Source: CAWCBG01 sp963793845
GTDB taxonomy: Bacteria; Acidobacteriota; Terriglobia; Terriglobales; Acidobacteriaceae
NCBI GenBank assembly: GCA_963793845.1
Contig: CAWCBG010000012.1
Coordinates: forward strand, 62,001 to 126,000
Reading direction: 5' to 3'
DNA length: 64,000 nt
Shown: positions 1 through 6,765 of the stretch, piece by piece
Layout: the number at the start of each line of letters is the position of its first letter
Position numbering within the stretch: the stretch's first letter is position 1
Notes under the pieces: model-generated
What the model was told of the DNA's origin: nothing
The model's input: the letters and a program-made list of their open reading frames with translations, nothing else
The model's database searches: none
Translations under genes and position numbers: made by a program

Positions 1-124
1 AGACGCTGCGGCAGGGATTGGTGAAATCGGGAGTGGCCAATCAACCGTTGCGACATGTGGGATTGCTCAAACGCTTGAGCGTGTCGTGTGGTCACCCTAT
101 CGACACAGGTAGTAATCTTTCGCC

Positions 125-172
125 GTGGGTGCCCCATCCTTCTCGCCCGCTTTTGGCGAGAGGGTGGGCACG
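125..172 (+). repeat. REP-like hairpin, left copy flanking RAYT remnant
   Basis: A 48-base imperfect hairpin (arms around GGCGAGAGGGTGGGCAC and its near-complement) that recurs in inverted orientation at 330-377 with 46 of 48 positions identical. The two copies bracket a fragment similar to the 3' end of the transposase at 14741-15292, which is the arrangement expected of a REPtron (a RAYT gene with its cognate REP pair). Confidence 0.8.
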
Positions 173-208
173 GGGAGTGTACACATCTCTGTAATCGCCA
201 TCACAGGA

Positions 209-303
209 TGTGGAGCAGCTTCCGACACTATGCGACAGGAATGGAGGGCGTAGTCGAGATTGAGTCCGAGTGGACCGGACGACGACGGGAGCGCATGGGG
301 TTC
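209..303 (+). pseudogene. Remnant of REP-associated tyrosine transposase (3' end only)
   Basis: The translated stretch WSSFRHYATG...VEIESEWT matches the C-terminal part of the intact RAYT at 14741-15292 (same residues near its position 145-165). Only about 30 codons are recognisable; the HUH motif and catalytic Tyr region are absent. The interval between the flanking REP copies is about 158 bases, against about 576 for the intact unit, so most of the gene has been deleted. No function is expected. Confidence 0.72.
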
Positions 304-329
304 GCGTGGCGCGTGAAGCTCAGAGGAGA

Positions 330-377
330 CGTGCCCACCCTCTCGCCAAAATCAGGCGAGAAGGATGGGGCACCCAC
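330..377 (-). repeat. REP-like hairpin, right copy flanking RAYT remnant
   Basis: Inverted partner of 125-172, with 2 mismatches in 48. The two copies form the ends of the decayed REPtron. Confidence 0.8.
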
Positions 378-507
378 GGATGGGAGTGGCGTTTAACCTG
401 AAGCCGAAAGGGCAGGCCACTCGCCGGCTCGCTGAGGAACTAATTGAGTACGCATTCAATACTCATGTCACTGCGCAATCGTGCGGGCTGTCCCGAACCG
501 CATCTAC

Positions 508-1857
508 TCACTTGTGGACTTCGGCATCAGTCGGACAGGTTGAAACGTCGAAGTTCTTCGGTAGGCCTTTCCGTTTGTATTTTTGCAGCCAAAATGTCCC
601 AGCCTGTTGTGAGCCTCCTCTTTGATCCACTGTGTATTCTCCCTTTACATCCCCTCCACTTCGGTGGCCCACAAATGAGATCGTACCGATGGAACTTGTT
701 ACCTCGAAGGAAACATCGGAACCACTAACAAGTCCAATAAGCGGTCCGCTACCAAACAAAGGCTGCATAACGAGCATACAGCCTGACAAAACGCCGTTGT
801 CGTCTCGCACTACGATCCCGAATCCTGCCGACTGGTCCACGGAAGTGTTGTGCACAGAACCGTTAAACCGTCCAATGAACGGCTCGGCTGAATCTCGATT
901 TTCTCCACCATTGGAGGTTGCACCTCGATCTGAAAGCGTCGCATTGTGTCGGTCACGGTTCATTTGCCGAACGGTGGCTTGAAAGTCCGGAAATGACATT
1001 TGGAGGTGTTGAACCAACAGAGGGTTGATATGGTCAGCTGCCACTGCGAAATTCAGGTTCTGGCCTTTTTCGAATTGGAAGGTGGCGATGCCAATCATCT
1101 GCCCTGCCGCATTAAGCACTGGGCCGCCAGACGAACCGGGAGAGATCGGGGCGGTTATTTGCAAGTACTCGGTCGATCCAGAGTCGCGAATTGCACTTAG
1201 AATGCCGTCGCTTATGCTGTTAGCCAACCCTTCCGGGCTGCCAATTGCAATCACCCTGTCTCCAATCGAGACGTCCTTCCGTGACGCAATGCTGAAGTGA
1301 GGTAGGTTAGTGGGCTTTTGCGTCGTACCCAATTCGTAGAGCTGAAAAATCACGAGGTCTTTGTCTAGATCGGCCCCCTCGATTGAGCCGATTGCAAACT
1401 TTCGACCGCTGCAGCATTCAGCGACAGCCCGGGATGTTCCACTTATCACGTGGTAGTTGGTACCTGCAATGCCGTCGGGAGTCAGAATAAAGCCGCTGCC
1501 CTGGGACATAGGGGAATCGTTGCGGTTCATTCCTACAATAGTTAGAACCGCATCGGTTGGGGGTATTGCAACGGCCCCGGGCTTATCAGGAACTTCCGAA
1601 ACGTGCCGTTTCTCACGTTCTTTTGTCAATGAAAGGAGGACGATCACCGTGGAGACTAGCATTACCAAAGCAGAGACCAGCAAAGTGCGTCGCAATCGTC
1701 CACGGTGCCATGCGTTCTTGTTTTGCTTCTTGTAGAGTGGCTGTCCGCAACCGAGGCAAAATGTGGCCCCTGACGTGTTTTGTGCGCCGCAATGGATGCA
1801 GAAGATCAAGTTAGATTCGCGTGTGCAATAATAGCCATTCCTACGCAGCAAATCCAC
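508..1857 (-). CDS. Zinc-ribbon, membrane-anchored HtrA-like serine protease
   Basis: Predicted trypsin-like (S1C/HtrA-type) protease anchored in the cytoplasmic membrane. The N-terminus has a zinc ribbon (Cys20, Cys23, Cys34, Cys37), then a basic stretch and one membrane segment at about residues 58-77. The protease domain follows, at about 100-290, with the triad His136 (TNYHV), Asp167 (KDLVI) and Ser243 (GSSGGP). The C-terminal ~150 residues have no recognisable PDZ domain. The GTG start at 1857 has no clear ribosome site; a TTG at 1809, just before the FCIHCG zinc ribbon, is an alternative. It is divergent from a second zinc-ribbon membrane gene at 1885, so the two probably share a short promoter region. 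Substrate unknown. Confidence 0.85.
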   Translation of the reverse strand: MDLLRRNGYYCTRESNLIFCIHCGAQNTSGATFCLGCGQPLYKKQNKNAWHRGRLRRTLLVSALVMLVSTVIVLLSLTKEREKRHVSEVPDKPGAVAIPPTDAVLTIVGMNRNDSPMSQGSGFILTPDGIAGTNYHVISGTSRAVAECCSGRKFAIGSIEGADLDKDLVIFQLYELGTTQKPTNLPHFSIASRKDVSIGDRVIAIGSPEGLANSISDGILSAIRDSGSTEYLQITAPISPGSSGGPVLNAAGQMIGIATFQFEKGQNLNFAVAADHINPLLVQHLQMSFPDFQATVRQMNRDRHNATLSDRGATSNGGENRDSAEPFIGRFNGSVHNTSVDQSAGFGIVVRDDNGVLSGCMLVMQPLFGSGPLIGLVSGSDVSFEVTSSIGTISFVGHRSGGDVKGEYTVDQRGGSQQAGTFWLQKYKRKGLPKNFDVSTCPTDAEVHK

Positions 1858-1884
1858 GGAGAAACGTCTCTGAGGAGTTTCCCC

Positions 1885-2649
1885 ATGTACTGCTCCACCT
1901 GCAGGTGCGAACTTCCGGCAGTCGCTAGATTTTGCGTCGAATGTGGTTCACGGGTTGAGTTTGCTCCGTCCGGGTCCCCGCCAGTTAAGACGGAAAAGAC
2001 TGCAACGATGTTCTGCGTTTACTGTGGCCATCCTTACGAATCGGGACATCATTTCTGCAATTTCTGTGGGCATCAACTGCCGGATTTAACTGAGATTGAG
2101 GCACGTGGAGAGAGAGTTGAAGCGCGGGCTCCCACCCCTAATTTTAAACCCTACCTTGAAGCTGCTGGCGCAGTGCTGTCTCCAGATTTCAACTCCGCAG
2201 CCGACAAGGTGTCGGGGCCAGTAGCTCCCCACGATGGTGAGCTGGAGAAGCTTCGTGCAGAAAATCCGAATCTCATCGGTATTGGAGGATGGCTGGCTTG
2301 GTTCTGTGTGGTTGTCACGTTCGTATCGCCACTTATCTTTCTCGTGGAACTGGCCAACAGCAAAGACCCCGTGGTATGGGGATTAGATATTGCGCTAACG
2401 GCTTGGTATGTTTTCACTGGTATAACCTTGTGGCGGGAAGGAAAACAGGCGCTTAAATATGTGTTGATCCTGTTGATTGTGCAGTCGTGCGTAGGAGTAC
2501 TGGCGATTATCGGATCCTTCACGGGTACCTCTTCTCCCAATGAATCGTATCTCACGGGTGGCTTCCGTGCGATCATCAGCTCGTTGGTATGGTACCTGTA
2601 TTTCCATTCTTCAAAGCGAGTGCGGTTAACCTTCGGCCGAAACCTCTGA
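1885..2649 (+). CDS. Double zinc-ribbon DUF2569-like membrane protein
   Basis: A 254-residue protein with two N-terminal zinc ribbons (Cys3, Cys6, Cys17, Cys20 and Cys44, Cys47, Cys58, Cys61). A polar linker follows, then a hydrophobic C-terminal half from about residue 130 with about four membrane segments. That half begins with IGIGGWLAWF, which resembles DUF2569 proteins. The ATG at 1885 is chosen because GAGGAG lies seven bases upstream and because it begins exactly at the zinc ribbon; longer in-frame starts lack this site. It is divergent from the zinc-ribbon protease, with which it shares the unusual ribbon-plus-membrane layout. Function unknown; a regulatory or membrane-stress role is only a guess. 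Confidence 0.8.
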   Translation: MYCSTCRCELPAVARFCVECGSRVEFAPSGSPPVKTEKTATMFCVYCGHPYESGHHFCNFCGHQLPDLTEIEARGERVEARAPTPNFKPYLEAAGAVLSPDFNSAADKVSGPVAPHDGELEKLRAENPNLIGIGGWLAWFCVVVTFVSPLIFLVELANSKDPVVWGLDIALTAWYVFTGITLWREGKQALKYVLILLIVQSCVGVLAIIGSFTGTSSPNESYLTGGFRAIISSLVWYLYFHSSKRVRLTFGRNL

Positions 2650-2666
2650 TCGGGGGCATAGTCGCA

Positions 2667-3779
2667 CTATTTTGGTAGCCACCCCATCATGTTCCTCACG
2701 AATGGTTTCCACGCTAACGGTACTGCGAAGAGGATGCAGACGCCACCAATGCTCGCCATTAGGCCATGCCTGAGGATGACCCGGTATCGGGCGAGGGGGT
2801 AGAGAAACCTACTAAATATTGGCCAAATGGATTTGTGCAACAGGAGGAAAAGAAGCAAAAAGATAAATAGGCAGCAGGCGAGTCCAGTAAAGGCGTTGAA
2901 GACTGCCACGTAAATGGCAAACATTGATGGCCCTGTGGGCTTGTTGCCGGCTGTCGCCATCAGGTGCAGCCCTGTTTGGAACGGTCCCACCACGAACAAT
3001 ATTATGATAGTTGTCTGCGCCAAGATCGCGATGGTGATGTTGATGGTGTTAGTCTGCGCTGAAACCCGCCGAACGGTTAGGCGGACTACAGCTAGCAGGA
3101 AGACATCGGCGAGTACGCTCACAATCAGAGCCGCTATGAGCATTTCCGTTTGGATGTTGAATAATGCGTGTATGAGCATCAGTCGAATTACTCCATAGGA
3201 GACCAGACTGATCGGAATCAAGCTCAAGCCCACACCCCAGGGCGATGGCCACAGAGAGGGCATGGCTGCAAGGGCCAAACAGAGGAAGCTGATGAAAAGC
3301 GTAGCAAGGCCCAGAATGAATAAAACTGCCGTTCCCTTCAGCACATTTTCCGAAAGAGACGCTCCACCGAGAACGATCAGATAAAAGGCAAGGAGGCAAG
3401 CAACTCCAATGGCGAGGAATAGCGAGGCGAATCCGGCAGAACTAGAGACACCGACGAGTTGAAGTGAGATCAGTCTCTTGCCCAAAACTCTGTCGAACAC
3501 CCGTGTGACAAGTCCGGCGACCTTTTCGAACAGTACAGAAGTCTTGTTTCCGGAAATCTTGGCTTTGTCATTGATTGACACCCACATATCTTCGATTCGG
3601 TTCTGCAATCTGCCCTCTTCGTCTTCGTACAGAAAACACGTATAGAAAAACATCAGACCTATCGGGACAGCAAGTACTCGCAACGCTGTGATAAGCATCA
3701 GAATGTATTGTCCGGAATTTCGTTTTGAATCTCGAAAACGGCCCCATTGTACGCCTGGTGCCTGGTGCCCCAGGTTCAT
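2667..3779 (-). CDS. Polytopic membrane protein, unknown function
   Basis: A 370-residue protein with about eight predicted membrane segments (roughly residues 26-48, 113-136, 148-172, 178-200, 212-234, 246-268, 285-312 and 340-357) and a soluble loop of about 60 residues after the first. I recognise no family. It converges on the DUF2569-like gene, with 17 bases between their stops. The ATG at 3779 has its purine-rich stretch too close to work well, so an ATG near 3698 (residue 28, at the first membrane segment) is a reasonable alternative. Confidence 0.7.
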   Translation of the reverse strand: MNLGHQAPGVQWGRFRDSKRNSGQYILMLITALRVLAVPIGLMFFYTCFLYEDEEGRLQNRIEDMWVSINDKAKISGNKTSVLFEKVAGLVTRVFDRVLGKRLISLQLVGVSSSAGFASLFLAIGVACLLAFYLIVLGGASLSENVLKGTAVLFILGLATLFISFLCLALAAMPSLWPSPWGVGLSLIPISLVSYGVIRLMLIHALFNIQTEMLIAALIVSVLADVFLLAVVRLTVRRVSAQTNTINITIAILAQTTIIILFVVGPFQTGLHLMATAGNKPTGPSMFAIYVAVFNAFTGLACCLFIFLLLFLLLHKSIWPIFSRFLYPLARYRVILRHGLMASIGGVCILFAVPLAWKPFVRNMMGWLPK

Positions 3780-3887
3780 CCTTCCTTTGGGTTAACCTGG
3801 GATCGCTGCACTCGGCGTCATGACTGGTGTAGGTTCGGCTCACGCGAATGAGTATGCAGTCAGATCGGGCTCACGCCCTCGCGAAGG

Positions 3888-3987
3888 CGTGTCGCCAGCT
3901 GAAGCCGGCTAAACAAGAAGAGAGCGTGGCGCGAAACGCGTGCCTGAAGGCACGCTCTACCGGGGACGCCGCGACTCGGAATCTGCT
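3888..3987. repeat. 100-bp intergenic palindromic repeat, copy 1
   Basis: About 95% identical (5 mismatches in 100) to 4444-4543 in the same orientation. It contains two short hairpins with a CTGAAG centre: one around the GCCGGCT-type arm, the other GCGTGCC-TGAA-GGCACGC. A degraded third copy lies at 9242-9302. It is probably a REP/BIME-like intergenic element. Confidence 0.85.
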
Positions 3988-3988
3988 C

Positions 3989-4042
3989 TAACGCCAGTTC
4001 CGCCCTTTCGGGCTGGATTCGTGCAGGACGATCTTTGGCGCC
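3989..4042. repeat. Intergenic repeat B, copy 1
   Basis: About 54 bases that recur at 4325-4379 with a few changes. It includes a GCCC-TTTC-GGGC hairpin followed by a conserved TGGATTCGTGCAGG stretch. It directly abuts the 100-bp repeat at 3888-3987. Confidence 0.75.
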
Positions 4043-4324
4043 CTTTCGAACGGGTGTGAGAGCCATGCCGTCCCTGCCGGGACTCGGATCTTATGTTGGG
4101 CACCGACCCAGCGCTGAAGCGCTCGGGCGTAGATGAGCCGTCCCGCACCGCGGGACTGGTTCGAGCCGGGGCACGCGATTTTGATTACCGAGCATCAAGA
4201 CAGGCGTCGAAGATACGGCCTGAGGCTACGATGGTTCCGTCCCCGCGGGACTGTTTTGTCTGCAACTGCAATCCATTGTCGTGACGCAAAAGGTAGTTCC
4301 CTTCCAGACCCTTACGCCTGGGGC
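4043..4324. other. Gene-free spacer between repeats
   Basis: The stretch 3780-4738 has no coding region I can support. Apart from the listed repeats it holds short GC-rich inverted segments, such as CAGCGCTGAAGCGCT near 4109 and TCCCGCACCGCGGGA near 4141. These look like further members of the same hairpin-rich intergenic sequence. The short open frames here lie across the repeats and have no ribosome sites. Confidence 0.6.
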
Positions 4325-4379
4325 TAACGTCAGTTCCGCCCTTTGCGGGCTGGATTCGTGCAGGGCTATCTTTGGCGCT
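4325..4379. repeat. Intergenic repeat B, copy 2
   Basis: Second copy of 3989-4042, with GCCC-TTTGC-GGGC in place of GCCC-TTTC-GGGC and about five other changes. Confidence 0.75.
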
Positions 4380-4443
4380 GATGCTGGTTGTATCTGTCGT
4401 CCTCAATCGGCGTCATCCCGTTTGTTCAGAGATCGAGAGAACA

Positions 4444-4543
4444 CGTGTCGCCGGCTGAAGCCGGCTCAACAAGAAGAGAGCGTGGCGCGAAACGCGTGCC
4501 TGAAGGCACGCTCTACCGGGGACACGGCAACTCGGAATCTGCT
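4444..4543. repeat. 100-bp intergenic palindromic repeat, copy 2
   Basis: Second copy of 3888-3987, about 95% identical. Two near-identical copies 556 bases apart suggest a recent local duplication or active spread of this element. Confidence 0.85.
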
Positions 4544-4738
4544 GTAGTTGTCGTCCTTCGTCTCCCGCCTTCCGACCAGTCGGCAGAAGCCCGGAGTGAA
4601 ATGTCCGTCCCGGGCGGAGTCGAGAGGGCGCGGCATCCACAGTGTGGACGTAAACTACAATTCGGTCCATTCGGTTGGGAAAGCGGGTCACCGCCCTCGG
4701 CGGTAGAACTTCCCGATCTCCAAGAAAGGGGGAGTGCA

Positions 4739-5293
4739 GTGGCAGAGGACAAGGCAGAGCAGCATACTGCAGGAAATCAGCCCAGCGGCGTGGCAGACAA
4801 GAACTCTCAGCCCGAAGGTTTTATTCACATCCCATTGGCAGCAGTCCTTCCGCTGATCAAGCCCACGATAGAAGGCGGAACTCAGATCAAACAGCTTTTG
4901 CAACACCCGGAGCCATTGTCGGTTCGCATCTCCGATAGCCTCGAAGAAGCCGGCAGTCACCTGGTCAGCTTCGACATCAAGAACGAGACCGATCAGGGAA
5001 TCTACCTTGAGTCATTCGAGCCGGAGAAACCGGTGGGGTATAAGATGCGGATCCTGCAAATGGTGAAGGGCGCCGCTGGCTGGGGACAACAAAGCGAGTC
5101 ACGAGCGCCGTTCAAGCCCTACTTGCTACCTCCGTACAGCGACGTGAAATTCCACGCAAAAGTACCACTGCAGGATTGGAGCTGGCTGAATGTTGCGCCG
5201 TATGGGGTGGTTTCTCTGACGTACTCAAAGCTGGACGAAGAAAAGCCTGCAACAAAGAAAATCACCTTCCGGCTGAGACGCACGTCGGAATAA
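4739..5293 (+). CDS. Hypothetical protein, soluble
   Basis: A 184-residue protein of unknown function, with no signal peptide and no membrane segment. The C-terminal ~110 residues (RISDSLEEAGSHLVSF onward) look like a beta-rich domain. The GTG at 4739 is chosen because AAAGGGGGAG ends five bases upstream; the frame stays open further upstream, but that part runs through the repeat block. It is followed convergently by another hypothetical gene. Confidence 0.65.
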   Translation: MAEDKAEQHTAGNQPSGVADKNSQPEGFIHIPLAAVLPLIKPTIEGGTQIKQLLQHPEPLSVRISDSLEEAGSHLVSFDIKNETDQGIYLESFEPEKPVGYKMRILQMVKGAAGWGQQSESRAPFKPYLLPPYSDVKFHAKVPLQDWSWLNVAPYGVVSLTYSKLDEEKPATKKITFRLRRTSE

Positions 5294-5325
5294 GAGCCGC
5301 GAGCGAGCCACTCGCAGACATCGGC

Positions 5326-5374
5326 TGAAAAATAGAAATCCCCGCCACCATGCTGAGATGATGTGACGGGGATC
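5326..5374 (-). terminator. Probable Rho-independent terminator for 5422-5922
   Basis: On the minus strand, ATCCCCGTCAC pairs with GTGGCGGGGAT (one mismatch) across a 14-base loop and is followed by TTCTATTTTT. It lies 48 bases downstream of the minus-strand hypothetical gene's stop. Confidence 0.6.
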
Positions 5375-5421
5375 GGTGAAATCGAAGCGCGGGCCAGTCT
5401 CGCGTTCAGCAGGCGAGGGCT

Positions 5422-5922
5422 CTAGGTTGCGGCGGCGGCGCTCATGGCGACTGGGACTCTGGGAGACGGCCGACGGGGCTTGCTCGCCGTAACCGCAGGC
5501 TTGGCGAAGGTCTCAGCCATCTGCTGCGTGGCCGTGGCCATCTGCTCCTCCGTGGGAGGCGCGACCTGGATCACCACATTGCAGTCGGCCTGGCAGCTAT
5601 GCTGGAACATCGCCTGATTCATCATGATGGCTTCCAGCAGCCGGCCCAGCTCACGCGAGTGGTAGCCATTGGCGAAGCGCGGGCCGCCCGACCATCCGGG
5701 ATTCACCGAGTAATCGCAAACCAGGCTCCAGTAGCCTCGCCCGTTGGCGCACCACATTTTGAGGTATTCGATGGAACGCTCGCGGCCAATGTGGTATTCG
5801 AGCTGAACCAGGCCTTCCGTGGGTGACTGCCCCAGGTCTTTCCAACCCAGAATCACGGCACTCTCGAGAATGCGATCGAGCGGCACATTAGAAGTGGGCG
5901 GCGGAAGCGGAGCAGTTTCCAT
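5422..5922 (-). CDS. Hypothetical protein
   Basis: A 166-residue protein of unknown family. It has a compact central region (about residues 15-120) rich in aromatic residues and Cys (WCANGRGYW, CDYSVNP, HSCQADCN) and a low-complexity Ala/Pro/Arg tail. The ATG has GAGGA about eight bases upstream. There is no signal peptide. A likely terminator lies just downstream, so it is probably transcribed alone. Confidence 0.62.
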   Translation of the reverse strand: METAPLPPPTSNVPLDRILESAVILGWKDLGQSPTEGLVQLEYHIGRERSIEYLKMWCANGRGYWSLVCDYSVNPGWSGGPRFANGYHSRELGRLLEAIMMNQAMFQHSCQADCNVVIQVAPPTEEQMATATQQMAETFAKPAVTASKPRRPSPRVPVAMSAAAAT

Positions 5923-6305
5923 AATTCCTCATTTTCCCTATGGACGCGGGACTCGACAGTCGGCTGCGCATCCTGAAAAGAGACAGTCGTGGCAGTCTCG
6001 GAAGAGCGTTGGTGAGCCAGGCTATTGGAACGGCCTTTGGTCTCCGGTGGAGGGGGGAGTCGAAATTCGAACTAACTCAACTACATCGATTATACCCCTT
6101 AATCGATGGGAGCGCGGCCGAAGCGCAAACTGATAGTGTCTGACTTTGCGTTGCTGCCAGCGGCGATCCGGCGATTCACGCATGCCAGCGTCCCAAGGGG
6201 CAGTCACTTTGCCCCTCGACGCGGCAATCTGCCCCGCACTATTTGCCATGCCGAGGAGCAGGAGTTACCCTCTCTGCATCTTCGTTCCTGGGATGGCGAT
6301 TGAAT
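5923..6305. other. Intergenic region, no gene seen
   Basis: 383 bases between divergent genes. It presumably contains both promoters and the leader of the molybdenum hydroxylase operon. There is one AT-richer patch near 6065-6105, with ATCGAT repeated either side of a pyrimidine-rich stretch. I found no convincing gene or riboswitch. Confidence 0.5.
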
Positions 6306-6764
6306 ATGGCGGCGCTTACTCTGCTCATCAATGGCAGCCCTCGCGCAGTGGACGTTGCACCCGACACTCCCTTGCTCTGGGTGCTGCGCGACACGCTTAA
6401 CATGACCGGCACCAAGTACGGATGCGGTCTCGGATTGTGCGGCGCTTGTACCGTTCACCTTGACGGCAAGGCGGTGCGCTCGTGCCAGACGCCCGTTTCC
6501 TCGGTCGGCGCGGCACGAATCACGACCATCGAAGGACTCTCGGCTGCCACCAACCATGCGGTGCAGTTGGCCTGGATCGCCGAGCAGGTACCGCAATGCG
6601 GCTACTGCCAGCCGGGACAGATCATGACGGCCGCCGCTCTGCTGGCCACCACAGCTCATCCAACCGACGCCGAGATCGACGAAGCCATGGCGGGGAATCT
6701 GTGTCGCTGCGGCATGTATCAGCGCATTCGGCTGGCGGTGCACCGCGCCGCCAAGGGAGCCTGA
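6306..6764 (+). CDS. (2Fe-2S) subunit of isoquinoline 1-oxidoreductase-like molybdenum hydroxylase
   Basis: Small iron-sulfur subunit (152 residues) of the xanthine oxidase/aldehyde oxidase family, which passes electrons from the molybdenum cofactor. An N-terminal plant-type ferredoxin domain carries the C-x4-C-x2-C...C pattern (YGCGLGLCGAC). A C-terminal domain binds the second cluster (CGYCQPGQ and LCRCG). Length and layout match IorA-type two-subunit enzymes, which lack an FAD subunit. The ATG at 6306 gives the usual family N-terminus; an upstream ATG would add an unrelated leader. It lies one base before the large subunit, so the two are an operon. Confidence 0.93.
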   Translation: MAALTLLINGSPRAVDVAPDTPLLWVLRDTLNMTGTKYGCGLGLCGACTVHLDGKAVRSCQTPVSSVGAARITTIEGLSAATNHAVQLAWIAEQVPQCGYCQPGQIMTAAALLATTAHPTDAEIDEAMAGNLCRCGMYQRIRLAVHRAAKGA

Positions 6765-6765
6765 C

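Noticed and set aside
4141..4190. Possible tRNA-like stretch (GGTTCGAGCC)
   Set aside because: The T-loop-like string has no matching acceptor or anticodon arms around it; it is part of the GC-rich palindromic spacer.
3860..4406. Several 60-90 codon open frames between 3860 and 4406
   Set aside because: They run through repeated hairpin elements, lack ribosome sites and overlap each other on both strands.
3888..4543. Possible CRISPR array or tandem repeats
   Set aside because: Only two full copies, 100 bases long and over 450 bases apart, with internal hairpins; this is not a CRISPR pattern.
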